From Candidatus Fukatsuia endosymbiont of Tuberolachnus salignus (GTDB taxonomy: Bacteria; Pseudomonadota; Gammaproteobacteria; Enterobacterales; Enterobacteriaceae), in NCBI RefSeq assembly GCF_964030845.1, contig NZ_OZ034983.1:2170001-2234000 (forward strand): a DNA stretch of 64,000 nt, given 5' to 3'. Shown one piece after another: positions 17,281 to 26,522 of this stretch. Position numbers and translations under genes: made by a program. The first letter of the stretch is position 1, and each line of letters begins with the position of its first letter. The notes under the pieces are model-generated. The model saw nothing but the letters and a program-made list of their open reading frames with translations. It was not told the origin of the DNA and ran no database searches.

Positions 17281-18333
17281 ATGTTACGCATTTTGCTATT
17301 ATTCCTGATCTTGCTTGCCGGGATAATACTCGGCCCTATGCTCGCTGGGCATCAGGGTTATGTATTGATTCAGACAGACAACTACAATATCGAAACCAGT
17401 GTTACTGGCATGGTCATCATGTTAGTACTGTTATTGGCAGCCTTACTGACTATCGAATGGATACTAAGGCGTATTTTTAATACCGGCTCCCGTACCCGAA
17501 GCTGGTTTATGGGACGTAGACGTCACCGCGCCAGCAAACAAATGAAAGCCGCGTTAGTCAAACTTGCTGAAGGCGATTTTAAACAGGTAGAAAAACTGCT
17601 CACACTCAATGCGGATCATGCTGAGCAACCTATGGTCAACTATTTGCTGGCAGCTGAGGCCGCTCAGCAACGTGGTGATGAACGCAGTGCTAATCAGTAT
17701 TTGGAACGCGCTGCGGAAGTAGCGAATAGCGGTCAATTACCGGTAGATATCACCCGGGTGCGTATCCAACTGGCACAAGGACATATTCATGCTGCTCGTC
17801 ACGGTATCGATGATTTGCTCAACCAGGCTCCGCGACATCCTGAAGTATTGCGCCTATCTGAGCAGATTTTCCTGCGTACGGGTGCCTATAGCGCATTATT
17901 GAATATCTTGCCGACGATCAGCAAAATATCACTGCACAACGAGGCCGAAATAGAGGCATTAAAACAACAGGTTTATATCGGTATGATGGATCAGTGCATG
18001 ACGGAAGAAGGCAGCGAAGGACTGAAACGTTGGTGGCGATCGCTCAGCCGAAAAATTCGCCATCAAGTTCCACTGCAGGTGGCTATGGTCGAACATCTGG
18101 TCGAATGCAACGATCATCAAATCGCTCAACAAATTATTCTCGAAGGTCTTAAACGCCAATACGATGAGCGACTGATTTTGCTGATCCCACGCTTAAAATC
18201 AGAGGATATTCAGCCCTTACAGAAATTGTTGCGTCTACAGATAAAACAACAGGGCGCGACTCCGTTACTCAACAGTACATTAGACTTCTTGCAAAACCGC
18301 AGTGAGCTAATCCAATGTACCTACGACGGTTAA
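17281..18333 (+). CDS. hemY: HemY, TPR membrane protein, C-terminus truncated and replaced by repeat-derived residues
   Basis: HemY is an inner-membrane tetratricopeptide-repeat protein of the hem operon with an uncertain role in late heme metabolism. The first ~330 residues align well: two membrane helices (MLRILLLFLILLAGIILGP and TGMVIMLVLLLAALL) and TPR helices. Family members have roughly 395-400 residues, whereas this one has 350. Homology stops at PLLNSTL, exactly where TAGACTTCTTGCAAAACC, the terminus of repeat B, begins. The final residues DFLQNRSELIQCTYDG come from the repeat and from the complement of the flhA end. The stop lies inside flhA on the other strand, a 27-base convergent overlap. 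The last TPR units are lost. Confidence 0.9.
   Translation: MLRILLLFLILLAGIILGPMLAGHQGYVLIQTDNYNIETSVTGMVIMLVLLLAALLTIEWILRRIFNTGSRTRSWFMGRRRHRASKQMKAALVKLAEGDFKQVEKLLTLNADHAEQPMVNYLLAAEAAQQRGDERSANQYLERAAEVANSGQLPVDITRVRIQLAQGHIHAARHGIDDLLNQAPRHPEVLRLSEQIFLRTGAYSALLNILPTISKISLHNEAEIEALKQQVYIGMMDQCMTEEGSEGLKRWWRSLSRKIRHQVPLQVAMVEHLVECNDHQIAQQIILEGLKRQYDERLILLIPRLKSEDIQPLQKLLRLQIKQQGATPLLNSTLDFLQNRSELIQCTYDG
18281..18299. repeat. Repeat B terminus at the hemY/flhA join
   Basis: An isolated copy of the repeat B terminal sequence TTAGACTTCTTGCAAAACC, with none of the interior. To its left is hemY, to its right the end of flhA. It is the scar of a rearrangement that fused the hem operon to the flagellar cluster. 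Confidence 0.75.
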
Positions 18334-20403
18334 ATCCATATCATCCGGTATTTCGTTATAAGACAATACATTTAAACCCTGCGAAAATAGCCGTGCATAG
18401 CGGGCAAGCAAAGGCCGTAGCTGAGGTGTGACCAACAAAATTGGCGTATGCCCCTGAACTTTCATTTGCTCGTTGATAATCGGCATATTGTTTTGCAGTT
18501 GGGTCAGGATGTTGGGATCGACGGGGAAACTGTCGAGGGAAATTTTACTTGTTTGCTGAGATTGACTTAATGCACCCAGCAACAGATTTTCCAATTCATT
18601 ATTGATGGTATAGACCGGCAACTCTTTTTTATCCCGATTGAGTTCATTAACGATAGCATGACGTAACGCATAACGAACATCTGCGGTTAGCAACAGGGTA
18701 TCTTTAGTGACCGCAGAACTTTCTACTAAAGTGGCAGCGATAGTCACGATATCTTTTAACGGCACATGCTCAGTCAATAACTGGCGATAGATCCGCAATA
18801 ACTGGCTAAAGTTTAAAGCAGTTGCAAGATCTTCAGCTAAACGTGGCGACAAGGCTGCCAGTCGCTGATGTAATGGCGTGATGTCATCATAATTAAATAA
18901 TTCTGGCAAATGTTGACGCGCGACTTTATTTACATGTGTTGCCACCACACTGGCACAATCTACCACCTGATAGCCAAGACCCAGTGCCTGAGGTTTATCT
19001 TCAGGGTCGATCCAGACAATCGCCATACCGTAAGCCGGATCAGTCTCCAATATACCATCGATTTCACCGTACAATTCAGGAGTGGGGATAGCCATTAACC
19101 TGTCGGCGTGAACTTCTCCTTCAGCCATTTTGACATTATTAATATTAATTGAATATTGTGTTGGTTTAAGGCGAAAATTTTCCCGGATACGCACTTCTGG
19201 GAACAAAATGCCACATGTTTCAGAAATAATTTGCCGCACCCCGCGGATCCTCTGCGTGAGTGGGCTACCTTTCGCTTTATCGACCAACGTCACTAGCTTA
19301 TATCCTAACGTCAGTGCAATGGGTTCAACTATCGGGATGCTTTCCCAACTGATGTTCATTGCATCATCGGTAGAAATAGCCTGAGTAATGGTATTAATAT
19401 CCGGTTCTGGCGCAGCATACTGAATTTTCTTTCCTTGCTGCCAAGCGGCAAACAACAGCAATGCCGTAAAACTGAGAAATGCGATATGCGGCATACCCGG
19501 TACGATTGCCAGAACAAACATCACGAAAGCAGCAGTATATAAAACATTCGGTTTGGCGAGGAGTTGATCTTTTATTTCATCACTCATATCACCACCATCG
19601 CTGACACGAGTGACGATAATTGCCGCGGCCGTCGCCAATAATAGAGAAGGAATTTGAGCAACCAGACCATCACCAATGGTCAGCAAGACATATTGCTGAA
19701 AAGATTGACTGGCGTCGAGATCATATTTAAAAATGCCGATACAAACGCCACCAATCACATTAATGATCAGGATCATAATACCAGCGATGGCATCACCGCG
19801 GACAAATTTAGAAGCACCATCCATCGCCCCGTAAAAATCCGCCTCATTGGCGATCTCTTTACGACGTTGACGTGCTTGTTCCTGATTGAGTAAACCGGCG
19901 TTAAGATCAGCATCTATCGCCATCTGTTTACCCGGTAAAGCATCCAGGGTAAAACGTGCAGAAACCTCGGAGATACGTTCCGCTCCCTTAGTGACCACGA
20001 CAAAATTGATAATCATCAGGATAATGAACACCACAAAACCGACAACAAAGTTGCCCCCGATCACGACTTGACCGAAGGCCTCGATCACTTTACCTGCTGC
20101 GCCTATCCCCTCATGGCCGTGAAGCAAAACAACGCGCGTTGAAGCAACGTTGAGCGTTAAACGCATTAAGGTCGTTATCAACAATATTGTTGGGAAAATG
20201 GCAAAATCCAGCGGTCTTTTACTGTTGACACTGACCAATAACACCAATACCGACAATACAATATTGAAGGTAAACAGAATATCCAGTACCAATGGAGAAA
20301 GCGGTAAAATAATCATCGCCAAAACACAAAGCAGCAATATGGGCACGCTGATGTGTGTATGCCTGAAAAAGTGAGTAATATTTTTTAAACTATTATTTAT
20401 CAT
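18307..20403 (-). CDS. flhA: FlhA (LfhA), flagellar type III export gate protein
   Basis: FlhA forms the nonameric export gate of the flagellar type III apparatus: N-terminal membrane domain plus cytoplasmic ring that docks chaperones and substrates. The protein has 698 residues (family ~690-700). The conserved cytoplasmic loop with DALPGKQMAIDADLNAGL is intact, as are eight hydrophobic segments and the C-terminal domain. Being last in a fliM-N-P-Q-R-flhB-flhA transcript on the minus strand is the Flag-2 (lateral) arrangement. Its start overlaps the flhB end by 11 bases. The very end overlaps the aberrant hemY tail. Confidence 0.96.
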   Translation of the reverse strand: MINNSLKNITHFFRHTHISVPILLLCVLAMIILPLSPLVLDILFTFNIVLSVLVLLVSVNSKRPLDFAIFPTILLITTLMRLTLNVASTRVVLLHGHEGIGAAGKVIEAFGQVVIGGNFVVGFVVFIILMIINFVVVTKGAERISEVSARFTLDALPGKQMAIDADLNAGLLNQEQARQRRKEIANEADFYGAMDGASKFVRGDAIAGIMILIINVIGGVCIGIFKYDLDASQSFQQYVLLTIGDGLVAQIPSLLLATAAAIIVTRVSDGGDMSDEIKDQLLAKPNVLYTAAFVMFVLAIVPGMPHIAFLSFTALLLFAAWQQGKKIQYAAPEPDINTITQAISTDDAMNISWESIPIVEPIALTLGYKLVTLVDKAKGSPLTQRIRGVRQIISETCGILFPEVRIRENFRLKPTQYSININNVKMAEGEVHADRLMAIPTPELYGEIDGILETDPAYGMAIVWIDPEDKPQALGLGYQVVDCASVVATHVNKVARQHLPELFNYDDITPLHQRLAALSPRLAEDLATALNFSQLLRIYRQLLTEHVPLKDIVTIAATLVESSAVTKDTLLLTADVRYALRHAIVNELNRDKKELPVYTINNELENLLLGALSQSQQTSKISLDSFPVDPNILTQLQNNMPIINEQMKVQGHTPILLVTPQLRPLLARYARLFSQGLNVLSYNEIPDDMDLTVVGTLD

Positions 20404-21523
20404 GGGCTTTTAGCATCTCTTTGGGGATCCCTAGGTGTGTATCCAAGGCAGGTTTTTCTGCCTGCCCAGAACGCCAGGATTTTATTTGCATCACGTAAGT
20501 AAGTACTTGTGCTATTGCCCGATACAATGGGGCTGGAATTTGTTGATTGACCCGGGTTGAATGATATATCACGCGTGCCAGTGGCGGAAATTCCACGACT
20601 TCAATACCATTTTCTTGAGCAACTTTGCGTATATATAACGCAATATCATCTTTACCCTTGGCAACAATATAGGGTGCACTGGCTTTTTGAGGATCATATT
20701 TTAAGGCTACCGAATAATGAGTCGGATTGGTAATAATAACATCTGCAACCGGAACGGTTTTATTAATTTGACCAATAGAAAATTGATGTTGTAATTGGCG
20801 TATCCGTGCTTTGGTGTGTGGATTGCCGTCGTTATTTTTATGTTCTTCTTTAACCTCCTGCTTGGTCATTTTCATTTTTTTAATAAACATATATTTACTG
20901 AGTGGTACATCAAATAAAGAAAAAATAATGATAATAGCGATAAAATAAGCGAATATATAATGATAATGACTGAATCCGAGAGAAATCGCTTCTTGCAAAT
21001 GAATAGATTGTAAATACATGAGTTCTGCTAAATTATTTTTTACCATAATGCAGAGTGTAAAAATTAACACCGTGCATTTTAGCAACATTTTTAGTACATC
21101 AGTAATATGGCTGAGAGAAAATAAACGTTTAAATCCACTAATAGGACTCAATTTTTTTAGATCCTGAATTAATTTTGACGTGGTAAAAATCCATCCTCCG
21201 GGTATTAAAGAAGCAATTATGCTGACCAGAGGAATCGGCAATAGCGTAGCGATAAACTTAAAAATAACCAAGAAATTACGTAGCATGAATTGCTCCATCG
21301 CACCATTATCATCCAATTTTCCTGCCATCATACCAATAGAAATAAATGATTCTTCACACAATTGCCTGTAATAAGGAAAAAATAAGGCCAGGGTAAAAAA
21401 AGAAGCCAATAATCCCGCCCCCATCGTCATATCTTTTGAACGAGGAATATCTCCTTTTCTACGTGCCTTGGATAATTTCCCCCCCGTAGGCTTTTCACTT
21501 TTTTCACCACCGCCACCAGACAT
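20393..21523 (-). CDS. flhB: FlhB (LfhB), flagellar export switch protein
   Basis: FlhB sets the export specificity switch from rod/hook to filament substrates by self-cleavage. The protein has 376 residues (E. coli 382). It begins MSGGGGEKSEKPTGGKLSKA, has four membrane segments, and carries the autocleavage motif in VIITNPTHYSVALKYD near residue 265. Cleavage site residues N-P-T-H are all present, so the switch should work. The start overlaps the fliR stop by one base and the end overlaps flhA. Confidence 0.96.
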   Translation of the reverse strand: MSGGGGEKSEKPTGGKLSKARRKGDIPRSKDMTMGAGLLASFFTLALFFPYYRQLCEESFISIGMMAGKLDDNGAMEQFMLRNFLVIFKFIATLLPIPLVSIIASLIPGGWIFTTSKLIQDLKKLSPISGFKRLFSLSHITDVLKMLLKCTVLIFTLCIMVKNNLAELMYLQSIHLQEAISLGFSHYHYIFAYFIAIIIIFSLFDVPLSKYMFIKKMKMTKQEVKEEHKNNDGNPHTKARIRQLQHQFSIGQINKTVPVADVIITNPTHYSVALKYDPQKASAPYIVAKGKDDIALYIRKVAQENGIEVVEFPPLARVIYHSTRVNQQIPAPLYRAIAQVLTYVMQIKSWRSGQAEKPALDTHLGIPKEMLKAHDK

Positions 21524-22296
21524 CAGTACCCCTTCATTTTATCTAATTGTGCGAGGATCTCATTACTCAGATGCAAATAGTGATCAGGTATATTGGTCAT
21601 GATCAACACCAGACAAAATAAACCGAATAACATGCTAATCGGAAAGCCTAGCGAAAAAAGATTCAGGGTTGGCGATACTCGATTTAGCAAACCAAATGCG
21701 CCTTGAACAGTTAACATAATAAAGGTTGTTGGTAACGCTAATAGCACGGCTGACGAAATAATCCATCCCATACTCAGAGACAATGAACGTAATGAAAAAT
21801 TATTAATGGCATCGCCAATCGGCCAATAGGTAAAACCTTTATATAAAATACTAATAAAAAGCAAATGTCCATCGACAGTAAAAAATATTAACACACTAAA
21901 AACAAAAATAATTTGCGCAACAACGACAGTGGATGCGTCACTGCCGGGATCGTTCATTATTGCCATTCCTAAACCCATATTCATTGATAGAATGTGTCCG
22001 GCAGTCTGCAAGGCAATAAAAACCAGGCCAAGGGTCGAACCAAATAGCCACCCCCATAAAATCTGCTCGGCGACCAACAACAATGCCCGCATCGATAACA
22101 AATCTTTCAGGATAATATTTTGATTTAACATCGGAGTAATCAAAATCGCTAATAGCAATGCAGCACCCAGCTTACTTTTACGGTTAAATGCTTTGTGACC
22201 CAATAGCGGACAAAAATGCAAAAAAGATAGGATACGCACAAAAGGTAGCCACAGTGCAAATAGCGCTGTGATAAGTGCCTTAATATCGATCTCCAT
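21523..22296 (-). CDS. fliR: FliR (LfiR), flagellar export apparatus membrane protein
   Basis: FliR is part of the FliP5Q4R1 export channel. The 257-residue protein (family ~260) is strongly hydrophobic with about six membrane segments. It contains LLALPTTFIMLTVQGAFGLLNRVSPTLN split across the conserved central region, including the typical NRVSPTLNLFSLGFP element. It lies 6 bases after fliQ and overlaps flhB by a single base, consistent with translational coupling. No lesion is visible. Confidence 0.95.
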   Translation of the reverse strand: MEIDIKALITALFALWLPFVRILSFLHFCPLLGHKAFNRKSKLGAALLLAILITPMLNQNIILKDLLSMRALLLVAEQILWGWLFGSTLGLVFIALQTAGHILSMNMGLGMAIMNDPGSDASTVVVAQIIFVFSVLIFFTVDGHLLFISILYKGFTYWPIGDAINNFSLRSLSLSMGWIISSAVLLALPTTFIMLTVQGAFGLLNRVSPTLNLFSLGFPISMLFGLFCLVLIMTNIPDHYLHLSNEILAQLDKMKGY

Positions 22297-22302
22297 CGCT
22301 CT

Positions 22303-22575
22303 TTACCCCACCAACTGAGCAGCTTGGGTGAAAATAGAAATGGTAAAATCGCTCAACTTGGTGATCATCCATTTACCGGCCAAAATCAGTACCAACAAAG
22401 TGACACTAAGGCGAGGTAAAAAGCTTAAGGTTTGTTCGTTGATTTGCGTGGTTGCTTGAAAGATACTGACACACAACCCCACCAATAAGCTGGGTACGAT
22501 GGCGACAACCGATATTATCAGCACTAAACTGACGCCCTGAGCCACAATATCCCCAGCGATATCCATCGTCATCAT
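22303..22575 (-). CDS. fliQ: FliQ (LfiQ), flagellar export apparatus membrane protein
   Basis: FliQ is the small two-helix subunit of the export channel. It is 90 residues, the usual length (E. coli 89). Two hydrophobic segments flank the conserved LVGLCVSIFQATTQINEQTL loop, with its QATTQINE hallmark. It sits one base after the fliP stop codon. Confidence 0.96.
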   Translation of the reverse strand: MMTMDIAGDIVAQGVSLVLIISVVAIVPSLLVGLCVSIFQATTQINEQTLSFLPRLSVTLLVLILAGKWMITKLSDFTISIFTQAAQLVG

Positions 22576-22576
22576 A

Positions 22577-23359
22577 TCATAGCCCCTGTATGCTAGCGGT
22601 TAGAGTACCGACGATCAGCGTCCAGCCATCACAGAGCACAAATAACATCAGCTTGAACGGCAAAGAAACGATCAAAGGGGACAACATCATCATTCCCATT
22701 GCCATCAAAACACTGGCAACAATCAGATCAATCACCAAAAAGGGAAGATAAATCATAAAACCAATCTGAAATGCTGTTTTCAATTCACTGAGTACATAAG
22801 CCGGCGTCACCACACTCAGATCTTGCTCTTGCGCCGCACCGGTAACCTGCGCGATCCCCATCATCTGGTCTAATGATGAAGTACTGGTCTGAGCCAGCAT
22901 AAAATTTTTCAGCGGTTGTTGTGCTTTCATCAACGCCTGCTTGAGTGTGATTTCATCATTTTGAAAAGGTAGCACGGCATTATCATAAATTTTCGTCCAG
23001 ACTGGACGCATGATCAGCAGCGTTAGAGACATGGCAATACCCACCAGAATTTTATTGGGTGGGCTTTGTTGTAAACCTAAGGCTTGGCGCAAGATCGCTA
23101 GCACGATAATAAAACGGGTAAAACAGGTCATCATCAAAAACATAATTGGCAGCAGGGCCAACAAAGTCATCAGGATCAGGATTTCAATTTTTACGTTGTA
23201 ATCTTGCCCGCTGGCTGTTTCAGTGGTACTGAAGAAAGTGATGCCTCCGTCCTGTGCAAACAGAACAGAGGAAAACAGCAATCCGCAGATCAACAATAAA
23301 CCTCTTGTTAAACCGACCAGGCTACGCGAATTGGGCATTGCGCGCTGTTCACAATTCAT
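22577..23359 (-). CDS. fliP: FliP (LfiP), flagellar export apparatus membrane protein
   Basis: FliP is the main subunit of the export channel. The protein has 260 residues (E. coli 245). A cleavable signal sequence is visible (LLLICGLLFSSVLFAQDG). The conserved segments include MMTCFTRFIIVLAILRQALG and the C-terminal MGMMMLSPLIVSLPFKLMLF. The start overlaps the fliN stop by 4 bases. There is no fliO between fliN and fliP, a known difference of Flag-2 loci from the primary flagellar system. Confidence 0.96.
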   Translation of the reverse strand: MNCEQRAMPNSRSLVGLTRGLLLICGLLFSSVLFAQDGGITFFSTTETASGQDYNVKIEILILMTLLALLPIMFLMMTCFTRFIIVLAILRQALGLQQSPPNKILVGIAMSLTLLIMRPVWTKIYDNAVLPFQNDEITLKQALMKAQQPLKNFMLAQTSTSSLDQMMGIAQVTGAAQEQDLSVVTPAYVLSELKTAFQIGFMIYLPFLVIDLIVASVLMAMGMMMLSPLIVSLPFKLMLFVLCDGWTLIVGTLTASIQGL

Positions 23360-23775
23360 AGGGCAAGTTCACCCAGATTCTGATTATTCAACTCAATAAT
23401 TCGCAGGCCATATTTATCGTTGAGTACGACCACTTCGGCCTTACCGAATAAAATACCATTTACCTTGATATCAAGGGGTTCACCGGCAGGTTTATCCAGT
23501 TCAACAATGGATTGCGTGTTGATAGACATCAGCTCAGCCAATGAAAGTTCAACCGATGCCACCTCCAATGTTAATGCAACTGGAATACGATTAAACAATG
23601 ACATATTACGTGCTTTTTCGGCTAGCGCTGATTTGGCTACTGCAGATTCAGTAACAGTATTTTGTTGAGGTTCAACAGCATCCACATCACTTGATTCGCT
23701 ATCTGCTATCTGATCTAAGGTAAAATCGAGATCGAGGTCAAGATCGGCGTTTAATTCTTTTTGCTCGTCAGTCAT
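23356..23775 (-). CDS. fliN: FliN (LfiN), flagellar switch C-ring protein
   Basis: FliN forms the base of the C-ring and receives export complexes via FliH. The protein has 139 residues (E. coli 137). The N-terminal half is acidic and variable, and the C-terminal SpoA domain has LMSINTQSIVELDKPAGEPL and FGKAEVVVLNDKYGLRI, the family hallmark. It follows fliM by a 5-base gap and overlaps fliP. The SpoA core is complete. Confidence 0.95.
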   Translation of the reverse strand: MTDEQKELNADLDLDLDFTLDQIADSESSDVDAVEPQQNTVTESAVAKSALAEKARNMSLFNRIPVALTLEVASVELSLAELMSINTQSIVELDKPAGEPLDIKVNGILFGKAEVVVLNDKYGLRIIELNNQNLGELAL

Positions 23776-23780
23776 GGGTA

Positions 23781-24698
23781 TTATCTCATCGTTTTTTCAT
23801 TGAATTCGGAAAGGAAAAGTTTTCCGCGACTTTCTGTAATGGTTGCATTAAACATTTGTTCTCTACCAATAAAAACCGGAAAACGTTCAGGCATAGAGAC
23901 AGTAATAATCTCTCCTTCCTTCAGCACTTTTAATTCGGCTAATGTGAGGTTAACACTGGTTAATCTACAGTTTAACGTAACCGGCAATTTATTAAACAAT
24001 TCTTCCAAAGGGAGCGCTGCTTTATTATTACCTGCCTTTTTCTCTTCTTCATCGTCAGACTGATGAGAACGGAGTAATCTATCAACATGATTAGCATCAA
24101 GTAAAAGATAAAAAACATGCTGTTCGTCACCGGCTAATGAAAATATTATGCGATAAGACCATTTTTTAACAAAGGTACTATGAGTATTTTTTAATACCAA
24201 TGGTTCACCAAAATCATCGATATTCAGAAATAATTGTGTTAACTCAATGCCCAGTTTATTTTTCAGTCTTTCTTCTGTTTTGGTTATCGATGTTTGTACC
24301 CCGGATTCAACAGCAGTATTATCTTTACTGAGTCCATAATAGCCATTGAGCATACTCAATAAAAAACTACGTTCAGTATCGAAAGCGACATTTCCCAATT
24401 CAGTACTGAAGACTTTAGCGTTTTTATGGCTACAGTCCATCTCGGTATTAATATTCTTTAACGATAGATTAACCCGATATTTTTTTAGGAAAAACAGGCT
24501 AATTTTAGAGTCTAAAATATCAAAATAATCAGAAATTATTTTGGGTACTTTGTTGTAAGGGCGACCCAGTTTATTGATATCGAGTGTCATTACCTCTGGT
24601 AATTGATCACCTTGATAGATTTTTGCCTTGATTTTTTTTGATTGTACATTTTTTAATTGCACGCCTTTTGACTGCTTGCAAAGGATATCACGCCTCAT
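23781..24698 (-). CDS. fliM: FliM (LfiM)-like flagellar switch protein
   Basis: FliM links the FliG rotor ring to FliN and binds CheY-P in chemotactic flagella. The protein has 305 residues (typical 330). The C-terminal SpoA region is visible (LPVTLNCRLTSVNLTLAEL to REQMFNATITESRGKLFLS). The middle domain is divergent. The usual N-terminal LSQDEIDALL-type CheY-binding motif is not seen; the protein starts MRRDILCKQSKGVQLKNV. This suggests a switch not wired to chemotaxis, as expected for lateral-type systems. It is the first gene of the seven-gene export/switch transcript. Confidence 0.85.
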   Translation of the reverse strand: MRRDILCKQSKGVQLKNVQSKKIKAKIYQGDQLPEVMTLDINKLGRPYNKVPKIISDYFDILDSKISLFFLKKYRVNLSLKNINTEMDCSHKNAKVFSTELGNVAFDTERSFLLSMLNGYYGLSKDNTAVESGVQTSITKTEERLKNKLGIELTQLFLNIDDFGEPLVLKNTHSTFVKKWSYRIIFSLAGDEQHVFYLLLDANHVDRLLRSHQSDDEEEKKAGNNKAALPLEELFNKLPVTLNCRLTSVNLTLAELKVLKEGEIITVSMPERFPVFIGREQMFNATITESRGKLFLSEFNEKTMR

Positions 24699-25091
24699 TT
24701 TCTATCCCGTCATTTTATTTATCAATCAAATTTTACAGGCGCTAATTAAACCTCCTATTACCAAACTGTACAATAGATTTTTTATTATTTATTTATTTTT
24801 AATTAAATTAATAAATAATAGTCAACTTATTGATTTTAAATAAATTAATTTTTTTAATTTTTTTTTAATGCTATGATGCCAGTAGCTACTTGTATACTTG
24901 CCGCCGATGATTAAATATCACCAATGTACTAACTTAATTAAATTGATACAGAATTGTTTCTAATATCATCACTCTCTACCGTACTTACACTCATTGTTGA
25001 GTTATAGTTTAGTTAGACCATAGTTTAATAAAGCAATAAGTTTGATGAAAAAAGAGTTTACAGAATTTATTTTTCAGGGTGAAAACACATT
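24699..25091. other. Divergent control region between fliM and the sigma-54 activator
   Basis: A 393-base AT-rich region separating two divergent transcripts. I looked for TGGCAC-N5-TTGC sigma-54 elements on both strands and found none with correct spacing. It has long A/T runs around 24780-24870. Promoters of both transcripts must lie here but cannot be pinned down by eye. Confidence 0.4.
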
Positions 25092-26126
25092 ATGATGAGT
25101 ATCACTATGGATTTCTTATCTAAAAATGATCATGGTTTTGTCGCTCATGCTTCCTCCAGCATGAGCGTATTTTCCCTCGCGCGCCGTGTCGCTGAGTTCA
25201 ATGTTCCCGTGCTGATTACCGGTGAAACAGGAACGGGTAAGGAGTGTGTAGCAAAATATATTCATCAAAAAGCAATAGGGGACCATTCCCCTTACATTGC
25301 GGTCAACTGTGCAGCTATTCCTGAAAGTATGCTAGAAGCTATTCTATTTGGCTATGAGAAGGGTGCTTTTACCGGTGCTATTGCCAGTGTTCCAGGAAAA
25401 TTCGAACAAGCAAATGGCGGCACATTATTACTCGATGAAATTGGCGATATGCCGTTAGCGCTACAGGTTAAATTATTGCGAGTTTTACAGGAACAGGAAG
25501 TAGAGCGTCTTGGTGGACAAAAACGTATTCCACTTGATATCAGAATAATAGCTTCAACCAATAAAGATTTGGAGATTGAAATAGCGAAAGGACATTTCAG
25601 GCAGGATCTTTTTTATCGACTTTCTGTCGTGCCCATTCACATTTCACCGTTGCGTGAACGTCCAGAAGATATTCAGCCATTAGCACAACAATTTATTAAA
25701 AAATATCACGATTTTTTAAACGTTAAAATAGAATTAACGTTAGAAGCCAAGCAAAGGCTACAAACATATTCCTGGCCAGGTAATGTCCGGGAATTAGAAA
25801 ATGTCATTCAACGTGGCATCATCATGAGTAATAACGGAGTGATTGATTTTTCAGATCTCGGTTTACCTCTCTCTACGGGTAGTATCCAGATGGAAAAAAT
25901 GTCTCTGCTTAAAACAGATGATAGCCGAATGAATACGCATGAAAGAAAAAGCAATATTAAATCACGCGGTCGCTTAGCGGAATATCAATATATTGTTGAT
26001 TTATTGCAACGCCATCAAGGTAGTAAAACAAAAACAGCAGCATTTTTAGGCATAACACCAAGAGCGTTACGTTACCGACTCGCTTCTATGCGTGAAGAAG
26101 GTATCGATATTGAATGCTACTCATAA
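25092..26126 (+). CDS. lafK: Sigma-54-dependent activator of the Flag-2 cluster (LafK-like)
   Basis: This is a bacterial enhancer-binding protein that drives RNA polymerase-sigma-54 at flagellar promoters. The 344-residue protein lacks a receiver domain and starts almost directly with the AAA+ core: Walker A GETGTGKE at residues 44-51, the sigma-54 contact loop GAFTGA at 91-96, Walker B GGTLLLDEIGDM, and the arginine-rich FYRLSVVPIHISPLRER segment. A Fis-type helix-turn-helix ends the protein (KTAAFLGITPRALRYRLAS). It sits between divergent fliM and fliE exactly as lafK does in Flag-2 loci. Without a receiver it may be active whenever made, or be held by an unknown partner. Confidence 0.88.
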   Translation: MMSITMDFLSKNDHGFVAHASSSMSVFSLARRVAEFNVPVLITGETGTGKECVAKYIHQKAIGDHSPYIAVNCAAIPESMLEAILFGYEKGAFTGAIASVPGKFEQANGGTLLLDEIGDMPLALQVKLLRVLQEQEVERLGGQKRIPLDIRIIASTNKDLEIEIAKGHFRQDLFYRLSVVPIHISPLRERPEDIQPLAQQFIKKYHDFLNVKIELTLEAKQRLQTYSWPGNVRELENVIQRGIIMSNNGVIDFSDLGLPLSTGSIQMEKMSLLKTDDSRMNTHERKSNIKSRGRLAEYQYIVDLLQRHQGSKTKTAAFLGITPRALRYRLASMREEGIDIECYS

Positions 26127-26150
26127 CGAGTTAAGGAATAAAAAATAGCT

Positions 26151-26513
26151 ATGACGGATGAGTATAAAGTTAATTTGATGGGTATCGCTTCTTTGCAAGC
26201 ACCCATACTGCAAAAAATGCAGCAGGTAATAGTCATTGCTGCCAATGGTGCTTTTGCGAATACGGTGTTAACTCTTGATAAAGAGAGCACGCCCTTCTCT
26301 TTCGCCAGGATTTTCGATCACGCGATTGATAGTGTGGATCAACTACAACATGTGGCCAGTGACAAACAGGAAGCAATAGATATGGGCATCAGTGACGATT
26401 TAACTGGCACCATGTTAGAGAGTCAAAAAGCGAGCGTGGCTTTCTCGGCACTGCAGAAGGTGAACGACAAGCTCCTCACTGCAATGAATGAAATCATCAA
26501 TACTCCGCTGTAA
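26151..26513 (+). CDS. fliE: FliE (LfiE), flagellar MS-ring/rod junction protein
   Basis: FliE connects the MS ring to the proximal rod and is the first substrate exported. The protein has 120 residues (E. coli 104). The conserved C-terminal half reads FSALQKVNDKLLTAMNEIIN. It follows the activator gene by 24 bases with AAGGAATAAAAAATAGCT upstream and is first of fliEFGHIJ. The N-terminus is variable in the family. Confidence 0.92.
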   Translation: MTDEYKVNLMGIASLQAPILQKMQQVIVIAANGAFANTVLTLDKESTPFSFARIFDHAIDSVDQLQHVASDKQEAIDMGISDDLTGTMLESQKASVAFSALQKVNDKLLTAMNEIINTPL

Positions 26514-26522
26514 GGTAAAACG

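Noticed and set aside
24860..24960. TGGC-containing motif as a sigma-54 promoter for fliM
   Set aside because: On the minus strand the GG-GC spacing is three bases too short for sigma-54.
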